From assembly GCA_934636045.1 (NCBI GenBank), contig CAKTZP010000009.1, positions 1 through 28,258 of the forward strand: a DNA stretch of 28,258 bases, given 5' to 3'. Shown in pieces: positions 1 to 7,552 of this stretch (the first letter of the stretch is position 1; each line of letters begins with the position of its first letter). Origin of the DNA: an uncultured Oscillospiraceae bacterium (GTDB taxonomy: Bacteria; Bacillota; Clostridia; Oscillospirales; Oscillospiraceae). The notes under the pieces are model-generated. The model was not told the origin of the DNA and searched no databases. It worked only from the letters and a program-made list of their open reading frames with translations. The translations under genes and the position numbers were made by a program.

Positions 1-390
1 ATCGTGACGAAAATCAATCGCACGACCTTCTCGCACATCATCAAATCGATGGATCTGGGCAGCGTTTTTCACCCGCGTTACATTGCGGCGGATCACATCG
101 TCCGCTATGTCCGCGCGATGCAGAACTCCCTTGGCTCGAACGTCGAGACGCTCTATAAGATCGTCGGCAACAAGGCCGAGGCGCTGGAATTCCGCGCGAC
201 GGCCAAGTCGCTCGTGTGCGGCAAGCCGCTGATGGAGCTGCGGCTGCGGCCGAATCTGCTCATCGGCGCGATCAACCGCGGCGGCAAGATCCTGACCCCC
301 GGCGGCCGCGACACCATCGAGCCGGGCGACACCGTCATCGTCGTCACCTCCGTCACCGGCCTGAACGACCTTGACGACATCATTCGCTGA
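1..390 (+). CDS. trkA: TrkA-type potassium uptake regulator, C-terminal part (5' truncated by window)
   Basis: This is the end of a cytoplasmic RCK (KTN) protein that gates TrkH-type potassium channels in response to bound nucleotide. The reading frame is open from base 1, so the gene begins outside the window; the GTG at base 4 is an internal Val. Residues 1-60 match the end of an RCK-N domain and the following linker, with the typical text 'VFHPRYIAADHIVRYVRA'. Residues about 60-129 are an RCK-C (TrkA_C) domain with 'GKPLMELRL', a central glycine-rich turn and the closing 'EPGDTVIVV' strand. It ends 12 bases before the channel gene trkH, the usual pairing of regulator and pore in one operon. 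It could equally be named ktrA. Confidence 0.9.
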   Translation: MVTKINRTTFSHIIKSMDLGSVFHPRYIAADHIVRYVRAMQNSLGSNVETLYKIVGNKAEALEFRATAKSLVCGKPLMELRLRPNLLIGAINRGGKILTPGGRDTIEPGDTVIVVTSVTGLNDLDDIIR

Positions 391-402
391 GCGGAGGGCG
401 TC

Positions 403-1872
403 ATGAATTTTCGAATGATTCTCTCCCTCTTGGGGTACGTTCTGTTAATTATCGGCGTCGCGCTGCTTCTGCCCTGTATCGTAGCGCTGTGCTATGGAGA
501 ATCGGCGCTGGCGCTGCTGGCGACCATCGGCATCTGCGCCGTGGTGGGCATCGCGCTCATTTTGCTGCGGCCGAAGCACAACCGCCGAATGCACGCGCGC
601 GAGGGCTTCGTGATGGTATCGCTGGCATGGATCGTCATTTCATTGGTCGGTGCGCTGCCGTTTTACTTTTCCGGCGCGATTCCCTCGTATCTTGACGCGG
701 TATTCGAGACCGTCTCCGGCTTTACGACCACGGGCGCGAGCATCCTGACCGCGCCGGAGGCCATGCCGCACTGCCTGCTGTTCTGGCGCAGCTTTACGCA
801 CTGGCTGGGCGGCATGGGCGTGCTGGTGTTTATGCTGGCGGTCGTCCCGCTCAGCGGCGACAGCATTTACCTGCTGCGCGCGGAGTCCCCCGGTCCGTCG
901 GTCAGCAAGATGGTGCCCAAAATGCGCACCTCGGCGATGATTCTTTACGAGATTTATTTTGTCATCACGCTTTTGCAGATTCTGGCCTATCGGCTCGGCG
1001 TGTGGTTCGGCTGGGGCGAAATTTCCTTCTTCGACAGCCTCTGCCTCGCCTTCGGCACGGCAGGCACGGGCGGCTTCTCCCTCTCCAGCGCCGGCCTTGC
1101 GGCGTATTCTACCTATGAGCAGGCCGTCACGACCGTGTTCATGCTGATGTGCGGCGTGAACTTTTCGATCTATTTCTTCCTGATCCGGCGCAAATTCAAG
1201 CTGATCTGGAAGAATTCCGAGCTTCGGGCCTATTTGGCGATTGTTTTTTCCGCGGTCGCCCTCATCACGGCAGATCTGATGCTCAAGGGCGGCTATTTTA
1301 CAGGGCTCCGTGATGCGATCCATCATGTGTTTTTCTCCGTCAGCTCGGTCATCACGACCACCGGCTTCGGAACGGCGGATTTTGCCATCTGGCCGGAGTT
1401 TTCGAAGGCGATCCTGCTCGGGCTGATGATCATCGGCGGCTGCGCCGGCTCGACCGGCGGCGGCATGAAGGTCAGCCGCGTGATGATCCTGATCAAATCG
1501 GTGCGCTCCAGCATCCGCCACATGCTCCATCCGCACTCCGTCGAGGTCATAACGATGGACGGCAAGCGCATCGACCGCGACGTCATCGACGGCTCGTTCG
1601 CCTTCCTTGCGGTCTACGTGCTGGTTGCGCTGTTCTCCATGGTGCTGCTGTCGCTGGATAACCTCGGCACGGAGACGACCGTCAGCTCCGTTATGGCGAC
1701 GCTGAACAACATCGGCCCGGGCGTCAGCCTGCTGGTTGGCCCTTATGGCAGCTATAGCGTCTTTTCCGGCCTGTCGAAGGTGGTCATGATTGCGGATATG
1801 CTCTTTGGCCGCCTCGAGCTATTCCCCATGATCATGCTCCTGCGCCCGAGCACGTGGCGCAAGCACGGTTGA
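403..1872 (+). CDS. trkH: TrkH/KtrB-family potassium uptake channel subunit
   Basis: Integral membrane pore of the Trk/Ktr potassium uptake system, 489 residues, near the usual TrkH length. The four selectivity-filter loops of the family are visible: 'SGFTTTGASIL' (about residue 105), 'GTAGTGGFSL' (about 220), 'SVITTTGFGTADF' (about 315) and 'TLNNIGPGVSL' (about 435). Hydrophobic helices lie between them, and there is a basic, Gly-rich 'GGCAGSTGGGMKVSR' segment near residue 350. The ATG at 403 follows GGAGGG at 393-398. It lies directly behind the TrkA-type regulator, so the two probably form one complex. No intrinsic terminator with a T-run follows; the gap after it holds repeats. TrkH and KtrB cannot be told apart by eye with certainty. 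Confidence 0.95.
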   Translation: MNFRMILSLLGYVLLIIGVALLLPCIVALCYGESALALLATIGICAVVGIALILLRPKHNRRMHAREGFVMVSLAWIVISLVGALPFYFSGAIPSYLDAVFETVSGFTTTGASILTAPEAMPHCLLFWRSFTHWLGGMGVLVFMLAVVPLSGDSIYLLRAESPGPSVSKMVPKMRTSAMILYEIYFVITLLQILAYRLGVWFGWGEISFFDSLCLAFGTAGTGGFSLSSAGLAAYSTYEQAVTTVFMLMCGVNFSIYFFLIRRKFKLIWKNSELRAYLAIVFSAVALITADLMLKGGYFTGLRDAIHHVFFSVSSVITTTGFGTADFAIWPEFSKAILLGLMIIGGCAGSTGGGMKVSRVMILIKSVRSSIRHMLHPHSVEVITMDGKRIDRDVIDGSFAFLAVYVLVALFSMVLLSLDNLGTETTVSSVMATLNNIGPGVSLLVGPYGSYSVFSGLSKVVMIADMLFGRLELFPMIMLLRPSTWRKHG

Positions 1873-1894
1873 CTGCCGCGCGGCTGCTTCGCTA

Positions 1895-1956
1895 CCCCTT
1901 ACACAGGGGAGCCTATTGGGGTGCACAAGCTTCGGGCTCCCCCCCTGTGTAAGGGG
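1895..1956. repeat. inverted repeat of REP-like intergenic element downstream of trkH
   Basis: The arms at 1895-1913 (CCCCTTACACAGGGGAGCC) and 1935-1956 are near-perfect inverse copies and would form a long hairpin just after trkH. The right arm runs on into a GC-rich stretch (about 1957-1993) with the palindromic core ACGGCCGTAGGCCGT. There is no T-run, so this looks more like a dispersed REP/MITE-type element than a classic terminator, although it could still stop transcription or protect the trk mRNA end. Together with the repeat at 2063-2120 it fills the 305-base gap between trkH and the PAP2 gene; I see no gene there. Confidence 0.6.
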
Positions 1957-2062
1957 AGCTGGCACGGCCGTAGGCCGTGACTGAGGGGTCGTTTCCCGCC
2001 ACAGCGTTTTTTTCACGCATTCCCCTGCCAGCGCGGGCGGATGCACCCGCAAGGGGTACGCC

Positions 2063-2120
2063 GCATCCGTAAGGCGGCAGAGCAGCCAACGGCTGCGCTA
2101 TGGGCATCCGCCCCTACGGC
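2063..2120. repeat. dispersed repeat family B, copy 1
   Basis: The last 36 bases (2085-2120, from GCCAACGGCTGCGC to CCCCTACGGC) are identical to 16345-16380, about 14 kb away. The bases before them (2063-2075) also match (16323-16335), with a diverged spacer between. Both copies are intergenic. The repeat creates a false in-frame ATG at 2100 in front of the PAP2 gene. Confidence 0.8.
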
Positions 2121-2162
2121 ACGAAACGGGGCTGCCCCGGCGCGACATTGACCATTTCCCGA

Positions 2163-2168
2163 AAGGAG
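2163..2168 (+). promoter_or_regulatory. ribosome binding site that fixes a TTG start for the PAP2 gene
   Basis: AAGGAG lies 9 bases before the TTG at 2178 and is the only good Shine-Dalgarno near this start. The in-frame ATG at 2100 lies inside a dispersed repeat and has no such site. Confidence 0.75.
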
Positions 2169-2177
2169 TCTGATTTT

Positions 2178-3101
2178 TTGGCGCTGTTATATTGGCTCGA
2201 GGGTCTCCGCAGTCCGGTTTTGGACGCGGTGATGCAGTTTTTCACCTATTTCGGCGAGGAGCTGGTCTTCACGGTGCTGGCGCTGGTCGTTTTCTGGTGC
2301 GTGGACAAGCGCGAGGGCTATTATCTGCTCTTTGTCGGCTTTGTCGGGACGATTTTGAACCAATTCCTGAAGCTCCTGTGCCGCATTCCGCGGCCGTGGG
2401 TGCGTGACCCGTCGTTTCCCATCGTCGAAAGCGCGCGCGGCAGCGCGACCGGCTATTCCTTTCCCTCCGGCCACACGCAGAATGCCGTCGGCACGCTCGG
2501 CGGCCTCGCCCGGTGGAACAAAAACCGTGCGCTGCGCGTCGTCTGCATCGCCGTCGCGCTGCTGACGAGCCTTTCCCGCATGTATCTCGGCGTGCACACG
2601 CCGCTGGATGTCGGCGTGTCCCTCGTCATCGCCGCCGTGCTCGTCTTCGTCCTCTATCTCCTCGTGCGCCGCTGCGCCGACGCGCCGAAGCGCATGCTGG
2701 CGCTGCTCGGCGTGATGCTGGCGCTGGCCGTCGCCTTCGTCTGCTACGCAAATTTTGCGCGCTTTCCCGCGGACGTTGACCCGGACAATCTCTACGAGGG
2801 ACGCAAAAACAGCTTTTCGCTGCTCGGCGCGCTGCTGGGCTTCTTCGTCGCCTACCCGATCGAGCGCAGGCACATCCGCTTTGACGAGCGCGCGGCGTGG
2901 TGGGTGCAGTGCCTCAAGGTCGTGCTCGGCCTCGCCGGGCTGCTGGCGATCAAGGAGGGGCTGAAGGCCCTCTTTGCCGCCGCCGGCTTCCTATGGGTCG
3001 GCGCGAACGCCATCCGTTATTTCGCAGTCATCCTGTTTGCGGCGCTGGTCTGGCCGCTGTGCTTTCCGCTTCTGCGCCGCTTGGAGAAAAAGAAGTCATG
3101 A
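2178..3101 (+). CDS. PAP2-superfamily membrane phosphatase
   Basis: Integral membrane phosphatase of the type-2 phosphatidic acid phosphatase superfamily, 307 residues from the TTG start. The three catalytic signatures are intact: KxxxxxxRP as 'KLLCRIPRP', PSGH in 'YSFPSGHTQNA' (the His is the acid/base residue), and SRxxxxxHxxxD as 'SRMYLGVHTPLD' (the His is the nucleophile). Hydrophobic helices surround them, and further helices fill the C-terminal half. Such enzymes remove phosphate from lipid or isoprenoid phosphates; undecaprenyl pyrophosphate recycling or phospholipid turnover are plausible roles, but the substrate cannot be read from the sequence. Its stop overlaps the next gene's start (ATGA at 3098), so it leads a five-gene operon. 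Starting at the upstream ATG (2100) would add 26 residues of repeat-encoded, non-homologous sequence. Confidence 0.9.
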   Translation: MALLYWLEGLRSPVLDAVMQFFTYFGEELVFTVLALVVFWCVDKREGYYLLFVGFVGTILNQFLKLLCRIPRPWVRDPSFPIVESARGSATGYSFPSGHTQNAVGTLGGLARWNKNRALRVVCIAVALLTSLSRMYLGVHTPLDVGVSLVIAAVLVFVLYLLVRRCADAPKRMLALLGVMLALAVAFVCYANFARFPADVDPDNLYEGRKNSFSLLGALLGFFVAYPIERRHIRFDERAAWWVQCLKVVLGLAGLLAIKEGLKALFAAAGFLWVGANAIRYFAVILFAALVWPLCFPLLRRLEKKKS

Positions 3102-4066
3102 AAATTGCCATCCTTATCGCAGCGGGTCTTGTGCTGCTGCTTCTGTTCGGCGGCTCCTTTGCCGCCATGTGCTTCGCCTGTCTGCACGCGCGCTGGCTGA
3201 CGAGCAACGCCGACCGTGCCATCCAGCACTCCAGCCTGCGCCGTTACGCGAAGGAGCTGAGCGCCGGCTTCCAATGGATCGCTGCCCAGCCGAGTGAGAC
3301 GGTCACCATCAAGGCCTTTGACGGAGTGCGGCTTGTCGGGCGCTATCTGCCGTGCGACAAGGCGCGCGGTACCCTGCTGCTGTTTCACGGCTGGCGCAGC
3401 CTCCCGGAAATCGATTTCGGCTGCGCGCTGCCGTTTTACCAGTCGCTCGGACTGAATCTCCTGCTCGTGAACGAGCGCGCGCACGGCGCGTCCGGCGGGC
3501 GCTTTATCACCTTCGGCATCCGCGAGCGCCGCGATGTGCACCGCTGGGTCGAATGGCACAACGCACGCTTCGGCGCGGAAACGCCCGTCCTGCTCGGCGG
3601 CCTGTCGATGGGTGCGGCGACCGTGCTGATGAGCTGCGGGGAGCCCTTCCCTGCAAACGTCCGCGGTGTCGTGGCCGACTGCGGTTTTACCTCGCCGCAG
3701 GACATCCTGTCCAAAATCGCGCGGGAGCACCATATCCCGCAGTGGTTTTTGCCCTTTGTCAGCCTCCAGACTCGCCTGTTCGCGGGCTTTGGGCTGAAGG
3801 AATATTCGACCCTGACGGCGCTCGGGAGCTGCCGCCTGCCGCTGCTGCTCATCCACGGCGAGGCCGACGCATTTGTGCCCTGTGAGATGTCCAGACAGGC
3901 CTTTGCCGCCAGCGCAGCGGAGGACAAGACCCTCATGACGGTCCCGAACGCGGGGCACGGCCAGAGCTACCTGCTGGAGGGCGACCGCTATCGCCGGACG
4001 GTGGCGGACTTCGTGGCTCGTGTCCTGCCGCCCATTGAAACTGCTCAGAAAGGAGCCGCGCTATGA
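3098..4066 (+). CDS. membrane-anchored alpha/beta hydrolase
   Basis: Serine hydrolase of the alpha/beta fold, 322 residues. Residues 5-30 are one hydrophobic segment, probably an uncleaved anchor that leaves the enzyme outside the cell. The oxyanion-side motif is 'LLFHGW'. The nucleophile elbow 'GLSMGA' carries Ser170, and the likely triad partners are Asp257 ('HGEAD') and His287 ('AGHG'). This arrangement matches the BAAT/dienelactone/lysophospholipase-like families often annotated as 'alpha/beta hydrolase'. The substrate is unknown; an ester or acyl group of a lipid would fit the PAP2 neighbour. The ATG at 3098 overlaps the previous stop, and its own stop overlaps nrdG, which implies translational coupling at both ends. 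Confidence 0.88.
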   Translation: MKIAILIAAGLVLLLLFGGSFAAMCFACLHARWLTSNADRAIQHSSLRRYAKELSAGFQWIAAQPSETVTIKAFDGVRLVGRYLPCDKARGTLLLFHGWRSLPEIDFGCALPFYQSLGLNLLLVNERAHGASGGRFITFGIRERRDVHRWVEWHNARFGAETPVLLGGLSMGAATVLMSCGEPFPANVRGVVADCGFTSPQDILSKIAREHHIPQWFLPFVSLQTRLFAGFGLKEYSTLTALGSCRLPLLLIHGEADAFVPCEMSRQAFAASAAEDKTLMTVPNAGHGQSYLLEGDRYRRTVADFVARVLPPIETAQKGAAL

Positions 4067-4608
4067 ATTACGCTGCAATTAAGACTTATGATATTGCAAA
4101 CGGCCCCGGTGTCCGGTCGGTGATTTTCGTCTCCGGCTGCACGCGGCACTGCAAGGAGTGCTTTCAGCCGCAGACGTGGGATTTCGACTTCGGCGAGCCG
4201 CTGACCCCGGAGGTCACGGACTACCTGCTGCAAACCCTTGCGCCGCCGGAGATCGCCGGGCTGACCGTCCTCGGCGGCGAGCCCTTTGAGCCGCGCAATC
4301 AGGCCGGCGTGCTGGCGCTGCTCGAGACTGTCCGCGCGGCTTATCCGCAAAAATCCATCTGGGCGTTTACCGGCTACCTGCTCGACGAGGAGCTGCTGGC
4401 CGGGAAGGTCGGCGACCTCGCGACGGTGCAAAAAATGCTGGCGCTGCTCGACGTGCTCGTCGACGGGCCGTTTATGATCGAAAAGAAGAACCTGACGCTG
4501 CGCTTCCGCGGGTCGGAAAATCAGCGCCTGATCGATATGAAGAAAACATTGCAGGCGGGCACAGTCGTTTTATGGGACGACGGCTACACCCGGGGGAGGA
4601 GAAGCTGA
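4063..4608 (+). CDS. nrdG: anaerobic ribonucleotide reductase activating protein (radical SAM)
   Basis: Cytoplasmic radical SAM activase that installs the glycyl radical on the class III ribonucleotide reductase NrdD, enabling dNTP synthesis without oxygen. At 181 residues it has the family's usual small size. The 4Fe-4S cluster cysteines are C26, C30 and C33 in 'SGCTRHCKECF', and 'LGGEPFEP' is the SAM-contacting GGE motif. The Phe-Gln-Pro after the cysteines and the 'DVLVDGPF' segment are typical of NrdG. The start ATG overlaps the hydrolase stop (ATGA) and an AAAGGAG site precedes it. It is not beside an nrdD gene in this window, so its partner must be elsewhere. The dUTPase that follows also serves the dNTP pool. 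Confidence 0.93.
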   Translation: MNYAAIKTYDIANGPGVRSVIFVSGCTRHCKECFQPQTWDFDFGEPLTPEVTDYLLQTLAPPEIAGLTVLGGEPFEPRNQAGVLALLETVRAAYPQKSIWAFTGYLLDEELLAGKVGDLATVQKMLALLDVLVDGPFMIEKKNLTLRFRGSENQRLIDMKKTLQAGTVVLWDDGYTRGRRS

Positions 4609-4610
4609 GG

Positions 4611-5051
4611 ATGCGCGAGGTAAAGGTCAAAAAACTCCGTGAGACCGCGAAATTGCCTGTTTACGGGACGGAATTTTCCGCCGGGGCGGATCTGTGCGCC
4701 TGTCTCGACGCGCCGGTGACGCTCCAGCCCGGTGAGACGCGCCTGATCTCCATCGGCATCGCCATGGAGCTGCCCGCGGGTTACGCCGGGCTGGTCTACG
4801 CCCGCAGCGGCCTTGCGTCCAAGCGCGGCCTCGCCCCGGCGAACAAGGTCGGCGTGGTCGACTCGGACTACCGCGGCGAATTTTTCGTGCCGCTGCACAA
4901 CCACGGCAGCGTCCCGCAGACCATCGAGCCGGGCGAACGCATCGCGCAGATGATCATCACGCCTTATCTGACCGCCAGCTTCGTGGAAACGGACACGTTG
5001 TCCGATACGGTGCGCGGCGAGGGCGGCTTCGGCTCTACGGGGAGAACGTGA
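4611..5051 (+). CDS. dut: deoxyuridine 5'-triphosphate nucleotidohydrolase (dUTPase)
   Basis: Homotrimeric dUTPase, which hydrolyses dUTP to dUMP and pyrophosphate, keeping uracil out of DNA and supplying dUMP for thymidylate. The protein is 146 residues and all five conserved motifs are present: 'AGADLCA' (motif 1), 'ARSGLASKRGL' (2), 'GVVDSDYRGE' with the catalytic Asp (3), 'GERIAQMII' (4) and the C-terminal lid 'RGEGGFGSTG' (5). The start chosen is ATG 4611, two bases after the nrdG stop and behind a GGAGGAG site; an upstream in-frame ATG at 4572 lies inside nrdG and would add a non-homologous leader. The stop overlaps the next start (TGATG). Confidence 0.96.
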   Translation: MREVKVKKLRETAKLPVYGTEFSAGADLCACLDAPVTLQPGETRLISIGIAMELPAGYAGLVYARSGLASKRGLAPANKVGVVDSDYRGEFFVPLHNHGSVPQTIEPGERIAQMIITPYLTASFVETDTLSDTVRGEGGFGSTGRT

Positions 5052-7084
5052 TGCGCTTTTTACCGCTGAGCCGCCGCGAAATGGCGGCGCTGGGCTGGCA
5101 GCAGCCTGATTTTGTCTACGTCATCGGCGATGCCTACGTCGACCACCCCTCGTTCGGCCATGCGATCATCAGCCGCGTGCTGGAGAGCGCGGGGTATCGC
5201 GTGGCAATTTGCTCGCAGCCGGACTGGAAAGACCCGGACTCCGTCAACGAATTCGGCACGCCGCGCCTGGGCTGGCTTGTCAGCGGCGGCAATATGGACT
5301 CGATGGTCAACCACTACTCCGTCGGCAAGCACCGCCGAAAAACCGACGCCTACACCGACGGCGGCGCGATCGGCAAGCGCCCGGACTATGCGACCGTCGT
5401 CTACTGCAACCTCATCCGCCGCACGCATCCGCATGAGCCGATCATCATCGGCGGCATCGAGGCCAGCCTGCGCCGGCTGGCGCACTATGATTATTGGTCG
5501 GACAAGCTAAAGCGCTCGATCCTGCTCGATTCGCAGGCCGACCTCCTGCTGTACGGCATGGGCGAAAAGGCCATCGTCGAGGTGGCCGACGCCCTGAACA
5601 GCGGACTGAGCGTCCGCGACCTGACCTTCCTCGCCGGAACGGCCTACCGCACGACCGCGCCGGACACCGACGGCGCGCTCGTCCTGCCGTCCTACGCCGA
5701 CCTGCTGGCCGACAAGCGCCGCTACGCCGAAAGCTTTTATCTGCAATATCAAAACACCGATCCCTTCTCCGCCAAGCGGCTGATCGAGCCCTATGGACGC
5801 GAATTTGTGGTGCAAAACCCGCCGCAAAAGCCGCTGACCACGGCGGAAATGGACGCGGTCTACGCTCTGCCCTACGAAAATGCGCCGCACCCGTCCTACA
5901 AAAACGGCGTCCCCGCGATCGCGGAGGTGCAGTTTTCGCTGGTTTCCAACCGCGGCTGCTTCGGCGGCTGCTCGTTCTGCGCGCTGACGTTCCACCAGGG
6001 ACGCATCGTCCAGACGCGCAGCCACGAATCGCTGCTGGCCGAGGCCGAGCGCATGACGAAGCACCCGGATTTTAAGGGCTACATTCACGATGTCGGCGGC
6101 CCGACGGCGAATTTCCGCCACCCCGCCTGCGAAAAACAACGAAAAACCGGCGCCTGTCCGAACCGACAGTGCCTGTTTCCCAAGCCTTGCAAAAACCTGC
6201 GGGCAGATCATACGGATTATGTAAACCTACTGCAAAAGCTCCGCGCCCTGCCGGGGGTAAAAAAGGTCTTTGTCCGCAGCGGCATTCGCTTCGACTATCT
6301 TTTGGCCGACAAGAGCGACGCGTTTTTGCGCGAGCTGGTCAAGTATCACGTCTCCGGGCAGCTCAAGGTCGCGCCGGAGCACGTCTCCGCGCCGGTGCTG
6401 CGCCGTATGGGAAAGCCCGAGCACGCGGTCTATGAGGAATTCTGCCGCCGCTACCGCGCGCTGAACGAGCGCCTCGGCCTGAAGCAGTTCCTCGTGCCCT
6501 ACCTCATGAGCTCGCACCCCGGCTCGACGCTGCGCGAGGCGGTCGAGCTGGCGGAATACTGCCGCGACCTCGGCTACATGCCCGAGCAGGTGCAGGATTT
6601 TTACCCCACGCCCTCCACGCTCTCGACGGTCATGTACTACACCGGCCTCGACCCGCGGACGATGGAGCCGGTCTACGTCCCCACCGACCCGCACGAAAAG
6701 GCCATGCAGCGCGCCCTGATCCAGTACCGCGACCCGAAGAATTACGCGCTGGTCTACGAGGCGCTGGAAAAAGCGCACCGCACCGACCTCATCGGCTACG
6801 ACGCAAAATGCCTGATTCGACCGCGCGGCGGAAAACGCCCCGCAGGGCAGCCGGAGGCGCCGAAGGAACGGCCCTCCGCGAGGTCGAGCGGGAAGCCGTC
6901 CGCGAAGCCGGCCGGAAAAATACCGACAAGGCCGAGCGGAAAACAGCCCGCGAAGCCGAGCGGAAAGCCGCCGTCAAGGTCGGGCCGGCAGCGACCCGAA
7001 GCGCGCGGCGCGGCAAAGCCCGCGCCCCCCAGCGCCGAGGCGCTCGCCCGCGCGGAGCGCTATCTCAAGCGCCGGAAAAAGTAG
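5051..7084 (+). CDS. ygiQ: YgiQ-family radical SAM protein with long basic tail
   Basis: Member of the YgiQ (UPF0313) radical SAM family, whose reaction is not established; 677 residues. The N-terminal 290 residues form the family-specific domain ('YVIGDAYVDHPSFG', 'GGIEASLRRLAHYDYW', 'YGMGEKAIVE'). The radical SAM cluster cysteines are C303, C307 and C310 in 'CFGGCSFCAL'. The family's Cys-rich insert ('CEKQRKTGACPNRQCLFPKPC') and 'DFYPTPST' follow. The last about 80 residues are a low-complexity tail rich in Lys, Pro, Ser and Arg with repeated 'SGKP' units, likely disordered and possibly RNA-binding. ATG 5051 shares one base with the dut stop; the GTG at 5048 is a less likely start. It is the last gene of the operon and is followed by a strong terminator. 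Confidence 0.94.
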   Translation: MRFLPLSRREMAALGWQQPDFVYVIGDAYVDHPSFGHAIISRVLESAGYRVAICSQPDWKDPDSVNEFGTPRLGWLVSGGNMDSMVNHYSVGKHRRKTDAYTDGGAIGKRPDYATVVYCNLIRRTHPHEPIIIGGIEASLRRLAHYDYWSDKLKRSILLDSQADLLLYGMGEKAIVEVADALNSGLSVRDLTFLAGTAYRTTAPDTDGALVLPSYADLLADKRRYAESFYLQYQNTDPFSAKRLIEPYGREFVVQNPPQKPLTTAEMDAVYALPYENAPHPSYKNGVPAIAEVQFSLVSNRGCFGGCSFCALTFHQGRIVQTRSHESLLAEAERMTKHPDFKGYIHDVGGPTANFRHPACEKQRKTGACPNRQCLFPKPCKNLRADHTDYVNLLQKLRALPGVKKVFVRSGIRFDYLLADKSDAFLRELVKYHVSGQLKVAPEHVSAPVLRRMGKPEHAVYEEFCRRYRALNERLGLKQFLVPYLMSSHPGSTLREAVELAEYCRDLGYMPEQVQDFYPTPSTLSTVMYYTGLDPRTMEPVYVPTDPHEKAMQRALIQYRDPKNYALVYEALEKAHRTDLIGYDAKCLIRPRGGKRPAGQPEAPKERPSARSSGKPSAKPAGKIPTRPSGKQPAKPSGKPPSRSGRQRPEARGAAKPAPPSAEALARAERYLKRRKK

Positions 7085-7111
7085 AATAGAGCGCTTTGCG
7101 TGAGCAATTCT

Positions 7112-7154
7112 TGCCCGCGGCGACTGCCGGATGGCGTCTGCCGCGGGCATTTTT
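7112..7154 (+). terminator. intrinsic terminator of the PAP2-ygiQ operon
   Basis: A perfect 10-bp GC-rich stem (TGCCCGCGGC at 7112-7121 with GCCGCGGGCA at 7140-7149) is followed at once by TTTTT (7150-7154), 28 bases after the ygiQ stop. Confidence 0.88.
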
Positions 7155-7288
7155 GCGCCCGATCCGTCGCGCTCCCGCAGAGGGCGGGCAAGCTGCTCCT
7201 TGAAAGTTTGGCGGTTTGCACAAGCTGCTCTTTGCGCTGCAGCGCAACAGCTTGGCGCGATATGAATAGGGGGAGGCTGTGCATAAAA

Positions 7289-7317
7289 AAGCACGCCGGA
7301 GGGTGTCCGGCGTGCTT
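7289..7317 (-). terminator. 12-bp hairpin terminator between convergent ygiQ and VanW genes (copy 1)
   Basis: The arms AAGCACGCCGGA (7289-7300) and its exact inverse (7306-7317) enclose a 5-base loop. On the - strand the stem is followed by six T's (AAAAAA at 7285-7290 on the + strand overlaps the arm), so it works as a terminator for transcription coming from the VanW gene. An exact 29-base copy lies at 7492-7520. Confidence 0.6.
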
Positions 7318-7491
7318 CAGACTGTCAAAAAAGTACCGAGGCTGTCATTGCGAGGGTGCTTGCACCCGTGGCAATCTCGCAGAATTGTTTTGAAACTTCG
7401 ATAAGCTTTGGCGAATTCGAAACATTTCACATGAGATTCCCACGTCGCTTCGCTCCTCGGAATGACACAGGGGAGGTTTTTCGACACGCTC
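7318..7491. mobile_element. MITE-like element of about 174 bp with imperfect terminal inverted repeats
   Basis: The element starts CAGACTGTCAAAAAAG and ends TTTTTCGACACGCTC. Reading inward from both ends, the two termini match as imperfect inverted repeats over roughly 35 bases, including CTGTCATTGCGAGG on the left and the inverse of CCTCGGAATGACACAG on the right. It encodes no protein and is bounded on both sides by the same 29-base hairpin. Related pieces lie at 11395-11447 and 11582-11680, so it belongs to a dispersed, non-autonomous family. Its boundaries are inferred from the flanking direct repeats. Confidence 0.6.
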
Positions 7492-7520
7492 AAGCACGCC
7501 GGAGGGTGTCCGGCGTGCTT
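7492..7520. repeat. exact second copy of the 29-base terminator hairpin
   Basis: Identical to 7289-7317. It is followed on the + strand by TTTT but has no T-run on the - strand, so alone it is a weak terminator for the VanW gene. The two copies bracket the MITE-like element. Confidence 0.75.
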
Positions 7521-7552
7521 TTGAGACTGGTTTTTTCGGGGCTTGCCGATGC

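Noticed and set aside
2100..2177. Upstream ATG start for the PAP2 gene
   Set aside because: It lies in a dispersed repeat, has no ribosome binding site, and the TTG at 2178 has a good one.
2897..3097. Longer N-terminus of the alpha/beta hydrolase starting inside the PAP2 gene
   Set aside because: The ATG at 3098 begins a normal membrane anchor and gives the expected ATGA overlap; the extra residues are PAP2 sequence read out of frame.
7480..7486. Exact 0A box core TGTCGAA (- strand)
   Set aside because: It sits in the terminal repeat of the MITE-like element between two gene ends, not near a promoter, and about three such 7-mers are expected by chance.
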